A stretch of 59,876 nucleotides of DNA from an uncultured Lachnospiraceae bacterium (GTDB lineage Bacteria > Bacillota > Clostridia > Lachnospirales > Lachnospiraceae). The stretch spans positions 1 through 59,876 of the forward strand of contig CATOOV010000014.1 of NCBI GenBank assembly GCA_951801955.1, read 5' to 3'. The translations under genes were made by a program, and so were the position numbers. Shown here piece by piece: positions 8,813-15,896 of the stretch. The notes below the pieces were generated by a model, which had not been told where the DNA came from, did not search any database, and saw only the letters and a program-made list of their open reading frames with translations. Positions within the stretch are counted from its first letter, which is position 1. Each line of letters starts with the position of its first letter.

Positions 8813-9907
8813 ATGGATTCTTTAAATTCGTTGATTGACAAACTGGAAGCAACGTCACATCTTACCAAGGATGAATGGATTGCCTTGATAGAACATCGAG
8901 ATGAAGAATCGGCATGGTATCTTTTTGAGAAGGCAAGGAAATGGCAGCACAGATATTTTGGAAACCGAATTTATACCAGAGGGCTGATTGAGTTTACAAA
9001 TTACTGCAAAAATGATTGTTATTACTGCGGGATCCGCAGAAGCAACCAGAAGGCGGAACGTTATCGTTTGACCAAAGAGCAGATTATGGAGTGCTGCCAG
9101 AGTGGATACGATCTGGGATTTCGCACTTTTGTGCTTCAAGGGGGAGAGGATGGATGGTTTTCCCAAGAAAAGTTGGAGGAGATTGTTCTTGAAATCAGGA
9201 AAAATTATAGAGACTGTGCGATAACGCTTTCCCTGGGCGAGCGGTCAAAGGAGAGTTATCAAAGATTGTTCCATGCTGGAGCAGATCGGTATTTGCTGCG
9301 CCATGAGACGGCAGATCCCAGACATTACCAGAGCCTGCATCCAGAAGAATTGTCATCAGAGAATCGCAAGCAGTGCCTCTGGAATTTGAAGGAGATCGGA
9401 TATCAGACAGGCACAGGGTTTATGGTGGGAAGCCCAGGGCAAACCCCGGCACAATTGGCAGAGGATTTGTTGTTTATCCGCAGGCTGGAGCCTCAAATGG
9501 TGGGAATCGGACCATTTGTTCCTCATCATGATACGCCTTTTGCAAAGGAAAAGGGCGGTACGGTGGAGCTTACGCTTTTTATGACAGGCCTGTTGCGCGT
9601 GATGCTGCCGTCTTTGCTTTTGCCCGCAACTACTGCATTGGGAACCATTGACCCGACAGGCAGGGAACAGGGAATTCTGGCGGGGGCGAATGTAGTGATG
9701 CCGAACTTATCACCCGTTTCTGTGAGAAAAAAATATGAGTTGTATGACAACAAAATCTGTACGGGGGATGAAGCAGCAGAATGCCGTTCTTGTTTAAACC
9801 GAAGGATGGAAAGCATTGGATATCAATTGGTCATAGACCGCGGAGATTATAGCAGCCAGGGTGCTGCAGCAGGAAATGAAAGGAGCAAAGACAAATGTAT
9901 GATGTAA
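8813..9907 (+). CDS. hydE: [FeFe]-hydrogenase maturation radical SAM enzyme HydE
   Basis: This protein has 364 residues from ATG 8813, with AGGAGGG four bases upstream; longer in-frame starts lack a site. HydE is a radical SAM enzyme that acts with HydG and HydF to build the diiron dithiolate centre of the hydrogenase H-cluster. The radical SAM motif C65-x3-C69-x2-C72 (YCKNDCYYCGIR) binds the 4Fe-4S cluster; the family pattern of the TIM barrel follows (FVLQGGEDGWF, LLRHETADP, GFMVGSPGQT, GIGPFVPHHDTPF), and the end carries the PNLSP segment and a late Cys pair (AECRSCL). The stop overlaps the start of hydG, so the two proteins are translationally coupled. The length is normal. Confidence 0.95.
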   Translation: MDSLNSLIDKLEATSHLTKDEWIALIEHRDEESAWYLFEKARKWQHRYFGNRIYTRGLIEFTNYCKNDCYYCGIRRSNQKAERYRLTKEQIMECCQSGYDLGFRTFVLQGGEDGWFSQEKLEEIVLEIRKNYRDCAITLSLGERSKESYQRLFHAGADRYLLRHETADPRHYQSLHPEELSSENRKQCLWNLKEIGYQTGTGFMVGSPGQTPAQLAEDLLFIRRLEPQMVGIGPFVPHHDTPFAKEKGGTVELTLFMTGLLRVMLPSLLLPATTALGTIDPTGREQGILAGANVVMPNLSPVSVRKKYELYDNKICTGDEAAECRSCLNRRMESIGYQLVIDRGDYSSQGAAAGNERSKDKCMM

Positions 9908-11313
9908 TGTCGCCAAAGGCAGAGGAATTTATCAACCATGAGGAGATTTTGGAATCTTTGCAGTATGCAGAACAAAATAAACATAATGGGGAATTAATTG
10001 ACCAGATTTTGAACAAGGCAAAGGAACGCAAGGGACTCTCACATCGGGAAGCAGCGGTGCTTTTGGATTGTGACCTGGAGGATAAAAATCAAGAAATTTA
10101 TGCGCTCGCCGAGCAGATAAAAAAAGATTTTTATGGCAATCGCATTGTGATGTTCGCCCCTTTGTATCTCTCTAATTACTGTGTGAATGGCTGTGAGTAT
10201 TGCCCATACCATGCAAAAAATAAGCATATAGCCAGAAAAAAACTTTCTCAGGAAGAGATTGTAAAAGAAGTTATGGCACTGCAGGATATGGGTCACAAAC
10301 GTTTGGCGTTGGAAGCGGGAGAGGATCCTGTGAACAATCCCATTGAGTATATTTTGGAATGTATCAAGACCATCTATGGGATTAAGCACAAGAATGGCGC
10401 TATTCGCCGTGTCAATGTAAATATTGCCGCAACCACGGTGGAGAATTATCAGAAATTAAAGGAAGCTGGCATTGGCACTTATATTTTGTTTCAAGAAACC
10501 TATAATAAAGAATCTTATGAAAAACTGCATCCGACGGGACCCAAGCATGATTATGCGTATCACACAGAAGCCATGGACCGTGCCATGGACGGGGGAATTG
10601 ATGATGTAGGGTTGGGCGTGTTGTTCGGGCTTAATAATTATCGGTATGATTTTACGGGGATCCTGATGCATGCGGAACATTTAGAGGCATTTAAGGGGGT
10701 AGGTCCCCATACGATCAGTGTTCCCCGCCTGCGCCGTGCCGATGATATTGATCCAGATGCCTTTGACGATGGAATTACAGACGAAACATTTGCAAAGATC
10801 GTGGCATGTATCCGCATTGCAGTGCCTTATACTGGAATGATTGTATCCACCAGGGAGAGTCAGACATGTCGGGAAAAAGTACTTCATTTGGGAATTTCCC
10901 AGATCAGCGGCGGTTCTAAAACCAGTGTAGGCGGTTATGCAGAGCCTGAGCCAGAGGAGGATAATTCTGCACAGTTTGACATCAGTGACAACCGCACGTT
11001 GGATGAGGTGGTAAAATGGCTGATGGGAATGGATTATGTTCCAAGTTTTTGTACGGCATGTTATCGGGAAGGCAGGACGGGAGACCGTTTTATGTCCCTG
11101 TTAAAGAGTGGGCAGATTGTGAATTGCTGCCATCCCAATGCATTGATGACATTAAAGGAGTATCTGGAAGATTATGCATCAGAGGAGACCAGGGAAATTG
11201 GAGATAAACTGATTGAGAAAGAACTGAATGTGATTACCAACCCTAAAGTAAAAGAAAAGGTGGTTGATTATCTCGCCAATATCCATAACGGGGAACGGGA
11301 TTTCCGGTTCTAG
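9895..11313 (+). CDS. hydG: [FeFe]-hydrogenase maturation radical SAM enzyme HydG (tyrosine lyase)
   Basis: A 472-residue protein from ATG 9895, overlapping hydE by 13 bases, with GAAAGGAG upstream. HydG cleaves tyrosine to give the CO and CN ligands of the H-cluster. The radical SAM motif is C96-x3-C100-x2-C103 (NYCVNGCEYCPYH), and the HydG-specific C-terminal auxiliary-cluster region has CTACYREGRTGD at about residue 383 and NCCHPNAL further on. It is closely related to ThiH, but the C-terminal Cys-x2-Cys and the hydE partner favour HydG. hydF and a hydrogenase structural gene are not in the window. Confidence 0.95.
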   Translation: MYDVMSPKAEEFINHEEILESLQYAEQNKHNGELIDQILNKAKERKGLSHREAAVLLDCDLEDKNQEIYALAEQIKKDFYGNRIVMFAPLYLSNYCVNGCEYCPYHAKNKHIARKKLSQEEIVKEVMALQDMGHKRLALEAGEDPVNNPIEYILECIKTIYGIKHKNGAIRRVNVNIAATTVENYQKLKEAGIGTYILFQETYNKESYEKLHPTGPKHDYAYHTEAMDRAMDGGIDDVGLGVLFGLNNYRYDFTGILMHAEHLEAFKGVGPHTISVPRLRRADDIDPDAFDDGITDETFAKIVACIRIAVPYTGMIVSTRESQTCREKVLHLGISQISGGSKTSVGGYAEPEPEEDNSAQFDISDNRTLDEVVKWLMGMDYVPSFCTACYREGRTGDRFMSLLKSGQIVNCCHPNALMTLKEYLEDYASEETREIGDKLIEKELNVITNPKVKEKVVDYLANIHNGERDFRF

Positions 11314-11375
11314 CGCCTGTTTACAACATAAAAATGCCCTTCTGCAATTTTTTTTTGAAGAAAGAAATGGATATT

Positions 11376-11382
11376 CCGATAT
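11376..11382 (+). promoter_or_regulatory. Possible sigma-28 (flagellar) -10 element before the FlxA-like gene
   Basis: CCGATAT matches the sigma-28/SigD -10 core. The matching -35 position (about 11356-11359) reads TGAA instead of TAAA, so the site is only partial. It lies 66 bases before the start of a gene of the late-flagellar FlxA type, which is why I list it. Confidence 0.3.
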
Positions 11383-11447
11383 ATCAAATGAAAGACAGCT
11401 CCCACCTTTGCAGGTGGCGTGCCATAAATTGCAAGGAGGACAAAAAT

Positions 11448-12227
11448 ATGCAAGTGAGCGGAATTAACAGTACAAATAGCCAGGTTGGCCAGATGGGAGG
11501 ATTCCAGACCTCTGACCCTGTAAGCAAAAGTATTCAGAAGCAGATTGAAAATGCAAAAAAGCGGCTTCAGGAACTCTCTTCTAACGAAGAAATGAGTATG
11601 GAAGAGAAGATGAAGAAGCGCCAGGAGATTCAAAAGGAAATTACAGATTTGAATCAGCAGCTTCGCCAGCACCAGATTGAATTGAGAAAGGAAATGCAGC
11701 AGAAGAAACATGCTGCAAATGAGGAGAAGGATCAAAAGAGAAATACAGAGGCGGCAAACAGTGGGAAGAAAGGAACTGGAATGTCCCAGGCAGGGATGAA
11801 AGCAATGCTGACGGCAGATTCTGCCATGGAGCAGGCACAGGTATATAACAATGTCTCAACAGATATGAAAGGCAGGGCCAGTGTGTTAGAGGTTGAGATC
11901 AGGCTGGATGCCAGCCGTGGCGCCAGTGTGGAAAAGAAACAGGAGGAGTTGGCAGAGGTTGAGAAGAAAGCACAGGAAGCTGCTGTTTCCCAAATCTCAA
12001 CCTTGGCAGAAGCGAATAAAACCTTAGAAGATGCTTCCAAGGCAGACCAGCCAGCAGGAAACGTGCAGAAAGAAGAAAAGAAAGGGCAGAAAGAAGATCA
12101 CACAGTGGATGGAACTGTGCTTGATACAGATTCTGTGAAAGGGCGCCTGACAGAAAATGACATGACAGAGGCAGAAAAAGAAGAGTTGGAGCCTGTCATT
12201 TATACATCCATTGACATTCGCCTGTAA
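11448..12227 (+). CDS. FlxA-like coiled-coil protein
   Basis: This 259-residue protein starts at ATG 11448 behind AAGGAGG. Residues 1-90 resemble FlxA-like proteins: SGINSTNS..., a predicted coiled coil with repeated DLNQQLRQHQIELRKEMQQ type heptads, and a MSMEEKMKKRQEIQKEI segment. The rest is Lys/Glu/Ala-rich and low in complexity, with more coiled-coil potential (VEKKQEELAEVEKKAQEA). It has no signal peptide and no membrane segment. FlxA-like genes are late flagellar genes in other bacteria; the role is not known. A partial sigma-28 -10 box upstream and flagellin genes elsewhere in the window are consistent with that. Confidence 0.65.
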   Translation: MQVSGINSTNSQVGQMGGFQTSDPVSKSIQKQIENAKKRLQELSSNEEMSMEEKMKKRQEIQKEITDLNQQLRQHQIELRKEMQQKKHAANEEKDQKRNTEAANSGKKGTGMSQAGMKAMLTADSAMEQAQVYNNVSTDMKGRASVLEVEIRLDASRGASVEKKQEELAEVEKKAQEAAVSQISTLAEANKTLEDASKADQPAGNVQKEEKKGQKEDHTVDGTVLDTDSVKGRLTENDMTEAEKEELEPVIYTSIDIRL

Positions 12228-12238
12228 TCTTCTTCCCA

Positions 12239-12337
12239 CAAGCAAAGTGCCCTTTGGGTGCAAATACCCCGCCCTTTGGGGCGAACTTGCTGAAAGCAAG
12301 CTAAGACATGCCCTGTCAGCTTGCTGCGGGGTATTTG
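12239..12337 (+). repeat. Dispersed repeat family B, copy 1
   Basis: A structured 99-base element. CAAATACCCCG at 12261 pairs with CGGGGTATTTG at 12327-12337; inside, AGCAAGCT pairs with AGCTTGCT across CATGCCC, and CTTGCT pairs with AGCAAG. The second copy at 59029-59131 keeps GGGGCGAACTTGC, AAGCTAAGACATGCCC and GTCAGCTTGCTGCGGGGTAT. It follows the FlxA-like gene and may also serve as its terminator. Confidence 0.65.
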
Positions 12338-12369
12338 GCTGAAAAAGTTATTGTGATATTCAAATTCAG

Positions 12370-12440
12370 ATATGGAGCTTACATAAAAATCGCAACAAAC
12401 AAAGTATGGGTTTGCTGCGATTTTTACCTAAGCTCCATAT
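12370..12440. terminator. Long hairpin, terminator-like
   Basis: ATATGGAGCTTA pairs perfectly with TAAGCTCCATAT, AAAAATCGCA with TGCGATTTTT, and CAAAC with GTTTG, with only a small internal loop (CAT/ACC) and one mismatch. The stem is about 27 bp. The inner stem followed by TTTTTACC resembles an intrinsic terminator. Confidence 0.55.
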
Positions 12441-12442
12441 TT

Positions 12443-12540
12443 TCTCTTATAGGAAATTTCGTAAAATTTCCTATAAGAGAAAAGCCCTCTGGGCAGGGCG
12501 CCACTCGTGCGAATAGAAAATGCCACTGCGTGAAACGTAC
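12443..12540 (+). repeat. Dispersed repeat family A, copy 1
   Basis: It begins with the inverted repeat TCTCTTATAGGAAATTT / AAATTTCCTATAAGAGA, then AAAGCCCTCTGGGCAGGG (small GCCC/GGGC hairpin), then CTCGTGCGAATAGAAAATGCCACTGCGTGAAACG. The other copies, in the same orientation, are at 37147 and 55299. Confidence 0.65.
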
Positions 12541-12670
12541 TTTTGTTCTGATTTGATGCAGAATATCCGTGGCCTATAAGATGAATGCGCAAGACTTGCG
12601 AGCGAGTGTTGAAGTTTGTATTTTTACTGCTGATGAAATAGCAGGGAAACAAGTACTCTTAGAATTTCTC

Positions 12671-12699
12671 TTGCCATGTGGAAGACCATTGGATATAAT
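12671..12699 (+). promoter_or_regulatory. Sigma-A promoter for the 12827 gene
   Basis: TTGCCA (12671-12676), 17 bases, TATAAT (12694-12699). The start codon is about 120 bases downstream, which leaves a leader with no obvious hairpin. Confidence 0.65.
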
Positions 12700-12826
12700 A
12701 GAGAATAAAATATGGCAAAATTAGACAAGAACTTCTAACATTATTACGATTGCCTACAAGTGTCTTCAAATTTTACACAATAGCATAGAATAAATAGAAT
12801 AAGAAACAGATAAGAGGAAGGAAAGA

Positions 12827-13921
12827 ATGAGCGTACAGGATAAGATCGAACATATTTTGAAAAATATCCATCTGTTGTTTTCTGGAAGCAAATCATATAA
12901 CAACAGTGAGGAATGGATTATTGTAGAGAAGAACAAAGTATTTGAACTGCTGCAGCAGTTAAACCTTGCCGTTTATGAGGCGATGGATGAGTATGAGATT
13001 ACCAACCAGAAGCATGAGTTGGCAGAACGGCGGTGTGAGAAGCGGGGCGAGGAATTGATACAGAAGGCAAGCAGCCATGCAGATGATATCTATGCGGCAT
13101 CCATTATGTATACAGATGATGCAATTAACCGTATTTGCCATATTATGGAAGATGCCAATGCCTCTGTCCAGAATATTTTTCGTAAACTTGATAAGGAGAT
13201 GGAGGATGAACGGGAACGGGTACGCAGGAATCAGTTGGAGCTGACAGGGCAGCTTCAGGACTTTGCAGATACAGACAAATATGTAAAACTGATAAGGGAG
13301 ATCAATAAAAAGCTGGAACGGGAGCGTATGCAGCAAGCGCGCGGGGAACGGGAAAAACGCATACAAAACCAGGGAAAATCTTATTCAGCAGTCCAGCCGG
13401 ATATTCGCGTCAATGAAGCATATTTTGAACGCGCCAATAAAAGTTATGAACTGACACAGCCAGAGATCAACCCCAGAAAAGATGAGGAAGAAAGTTTGGC
13501 AAGGGTAACCGGCAAGGAATTTGCAGAAAGCCTGCGCCGCCGTGCCGCAAGAACCAGAAGGCAGCCTCTGGAAATTGAAGATATGTCTGGGGAAATGACG
13601 ATTGTGGAACAGAGAGGATATCTTGAAGGCAGCCAGGAACCAGTCTTTTCACAAAGTTTTCCACCACGGGCAGAAGCGGGAAATTATTATAGGGGAGAGA
13701 CAGCAGAAGAACTGGATTTATCTGAAAAGTTGTACCAAGAAGCGATGGGAATGGATCATGAGGATGAATTTTATCAGGAAATACCGGATCTGCCAGAGGC
13801 TCCGCCGGAGATCCGGGTGGATTTAGATGCAGAATATTTTCGATGGAAAGAGAGTGCCCAGGGCAGGAGGGGATCCAGCCCTGGAAAAAAGGAACGGAGA
13901 TTACTGTTTGGAAAAAAATAA
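12827..13921 (+). CDS. Cytoplasmic coiled-coil protein of unknown function
   Basis: A 364-residue protein from ATG 12827 with AGAGGAAGGAAAG upstream. I do not recognise the function. Residues 30-200 are mostly helical with strong coiled-coil potential: EYEITNQKHELAERRCEKRG, ADDIYAASIMYTDDAINRI, then DKEMEDERERVRRNQLEL. The pattern recalls DivIVA-like or ATP-synthase b-like helices. The second half is acidic and basic, low in complexity, and ends SPGKKERRLLFGKK. There is no signal peptide, membrane segment or catalytic motif. It has its own promoter and converges on the ldh gene with only 16 bases between the stops. Confidence 0.75.
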   Translation: MSVQDKIEHILKNIHLLFSGSKSYNNSEEWIIVEKNKVFELLQQLNLAVYEAMDEYEITNQKHELAERRCEKRGEELIQKASSHADDIYAASIMYTDDAINRICHIMEDANASVQNIFRKLDKEMEDERERVRRNQLELTGQLQDFADTDKYVKLIREINKKLERERMQQARGEREKRIQNQGKSYSAVQPDIRVNEAYFERANKSYELTQPEINPRKDEEESLARVTGKEFAESLRRRAARTRRQPLEIEDMSGEMTIVEQRGYLEGSQEPVFSQSFPPRAEAGNYYRGETAEELDLSEKLYQEAMGMDHEDEFYQEIPDLPEAPPEIRVDLDAEYFRWKESAQGRRGSSPGKKERRLLFGKK

Positions 13922-13937
13922 AGGATATGAAATTATT

Positions 13938-14912
13938 TTAAACCTCATTTACCAGTTCCAATCCATGCTCTAGTGCATAGGCATTTTCCATGGTTTCAAC
14001 GGCGATCGCCTGCATGGCTTCCGAAGTAAAGAATCCCATGTGAGAGGTTACGAGTACGTTGGGGAAAGTCATCAGCCTTGCCAGCGTGTTGTCCTGAATG
14101 ATTTCATCCGAAAGATCCTCATAAAATACGCCGCTCTCTTCCTCGTACACATCTAACCCCACGCCGGCAATTTTCTTTTCCAGCAGGCCGTCAATCAACG
14201 CATGGGTGTCAATCAATGAGCCTCTTGAGGTATTGATCAGGTACACGCCATGCTGCATTTGCTGGATTGCAGATTGGTCAATGATGTGATAAGTCTCTTT
14301 GGTAAGGGGGCAGTGCAGGGAAATTACATGGGATTTTGCAAAAAGTTCTGGCAATGTTACATATTCTACGTCTAAGTTTGGATTGGGATATAAGTCATAG
14401 GCGAAAACCTTCATATCAAATCCCTTTAAAATTCGGATCATAGATTGTCCAATTTTTCCTGTGCCGATAATCCCTGCTGTTTTTTGGTGCAGGTCAGTTC
14501 CCATCAATCCGTTGATGCTCATATTAAAATCACGGGTACGTGTATAGGCGCGATGTGTAAAACGGTTGACAGTCAAAAGCATGGCAGTTGCATATTCGGC
14601 AACTGCCTCTGGGGAATAGCTGGGTACTCGTAGTACATGGATTTTTCCACGCGCAGCATCCATATCCACATGGTTAAATCCTGCAGAGCGCAGCAGGATT
14701 GCTTTCACTTTCATTTCATAGAGACGGTTAATCATTTCAGATGTAATCTGGTCATTGATAAAAATACAGATCGCGTCGCATCCATAGGCAAGATTTAAGG
14801 TATTGGGCTGGCAGGATGCTTCCAAAAAAAGCAGTTCCATATGATATTTTTCTGCCATAGGTTCAAACCAGATTCGATCGTAAGGTTTGGTTGTATAAAA
14901 AGCAATTTTCAT
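13938..14912 (-). CDS. ldhA: D-lactate dehydrogenase (D-2-hydroxyacid dehydrogenase family)
   Basis: A 324-residue NAD-dependent enzyme that reduces pyruvate to D-lactate, read on the minus strand from ATG 14910-14912. The NAD-binding Rossmann motif is GIIGTGKIGQ (about 147-156). The active-site Arg is in NTSRGSLID, the Glu follows in the GLDVYEEES stretch, and the catalytic His is in TSHMGF (about residue 291). The N-terminal catalytic domain (ILLRSAGFNHVD) is typical of the D-LDH/VanH branch rather than phosphoglycerate dehydrogenase. Fermentative lactate formation is the expected role. It is divergent from the two-component system at 15183; that spacing (270 bases) leaves room for shared regulation, but nothing in the sequence proves it. 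Confidence 0.88.
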   Translation of the reverse strand: MKIAFYTTKPYDRIWFEPMAEKYHMELLFLEASCQPNTLNLAYGCDAICIFINDQITSEMINRLYEMKVKAILLRSAGFNHVDMDAARGKIHVLRVPSYSPEAVAEYATAMLLTVNRFTHRAYTRTRDFNMSINGLMGTDLHQKTAGIIGTGKIGQSMIRILKGFDMKVFAYDLYPNPNLDVEYVTLPELFAKSHVISLHCPLTKETYHIIDQSAIQQMQHGVYLINTSRGSLIDTHALIDGLLEKKIAGVGLDVYEEESGVFYEDLSDEIIQDNTLARLMTFPNVLVTSHMGFFTSEAMQAIAVETMENAYALEHGLELVNEV

Positions 14913-15115
14913 CGTCTATCCTCCTTTATCGTTTAGTCTGTCCCAAAATTTTTGTAATATTTCAGAAATTTCTATATTTATAAAATCTTAATAAATTTCC
15001 TTTCTGTAATTTAAAAAACCCTTGATATAATAAAAAAAGATAGCTTATCCAGCCTAGGACGTTGCACTTGCCGCAAAGCTTGTAAGGAAATCGAAAACTC
15101 TATGGCAAAGGGGCT

Positions 15116-15143
15116 TTTGCAGGCGGAATTGTTCCGGTATAAT
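15116..15143 (+). promoter_or_regulatory. Candidate sigma-A promoter for the two-component operon
   Basis: TTTGCA (15116-15121), 16 bases, TATAAT (15138-15143), 40 bases before the response regulator start. A second TATAAT at about 15024-15029 lacks a good -35 box. Confidence 0.45.
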
Positions 15144-15182
15144 AGGTATGTCAGGGAACCGAAAAAAAGAGAGGTGAAAAAA

Positions 15183-15881
15183 ATGAAAAATATTTTAGTC
15201 TGTGATGATGATAAGGAAATTGTAGATGCCATAGAGATTTATTTACAGCAGGAAGGATATATGATCTTAAAAGCATATGATGGAGAACAGGCGCTGAAAG
15301 TATTGAAAGAACATGAGGTGCATCTTTTGATTATCGATGTGATGATGCCAAGGCTTGATGGAATCCGTGCGACTTTAAAGATTCGGGAGGAGAGCAGTAT
15401 TCCGATTATTATTTTGTCAGCAAAGTCGGAAGACGCCGACAAGATTTTAGGGTTAAACATTGGGGCAGACGACTATGTGACCAAACCCTTCAATCCTCTG
15501 GAACTGGTAGCGCGGGTAAAATCGCAGCTCAGACGTTACACGCAGCTTGGAAATGTGGCAGAGAGCAACAAGCGTGTGTACCAGGTGGGCGGATTGGTGA
15601 TCAATGATGATTTAAAAGAAGTAGTAGTGGATGATGAACAGGTAAAACTTACCCCGATCGAGTACAATATTCTTTTGCTTTTGGTTAAAAACCAGGGAAA
15701 AGTTTTTTCGATTAATCAGATCTATGAGAGCATCTGGAATGAGGATGCCATAGGCGCCGATAATACGGTAGCAGTGCATATTCGCCATATTCGGGAAAAA
15801 ATTGAGATTAATCCCAAGGAGCCAAGGTATCTGAAAGTGGTCTGGGGAGTGGGCTACAAAATAGAAAAGTCAACCAAATAA
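15183..15881 (+). CDS. OmpR/PhoB-family response regulator
   Basis: A 232-residue DNA-binding regulator from ATG 15183 with AGAGAGGTG upstream. The receiver domain (1-115) has the acidic pocket CDDD (residues 7-10), the phosphorylated Asp52 in IIDVMMPRLDG and Lys101 in TKPFN. The winged-helix effector domain covers about 135-230 (LTPIEYNILLLLVKNQGKVF, TVAVHIRHIREKIE, VVWGVGYK). The closest flavour is the VanR-like branch common in clostridia. It is followed 15 bases later by its histidine kinase. Target genes are unknown. Confidence 0.93.
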   Translation: MKNILVCDDDKEIVDAIEIYLQQEGYMILKAYDGEQALKVLKEHEVHLLIIDVMMPRLDGIRATLKIREESSIPIIILSAKSEDADKILGLNIGADDYVTKPFNPLELVARVKSQLRRYTQLGNVAESNKRVYQVGGLVINDDLKEVVVDDEQVKLTPIEYNILLLLVKNQGKVFSINQIYESIWNEDAIGADNTVAVHIRHIREKIEINPKEPRYLKVVWGVGYKIEKSTK

Positions 15882-15896
15882 AAAGGCGGTGGTGAA

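Larger units (their letters stand above)
12228..12826. other. Intergenic region made of three structured repeats plus a promoter
   Basis: The 600 bases hold no gene. In order: repeat B copy 1 (12239-12337), a 71-base long hairpin (12370-12440), repeat A copy 1 (12443-12540), and the promoter of the next gene (12671-12699). A short stretch TGATTTGATGCAGAATAT near 12549-12566 recurs, inverted and with one change, near 32671-32688. Confidence 0.7.
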
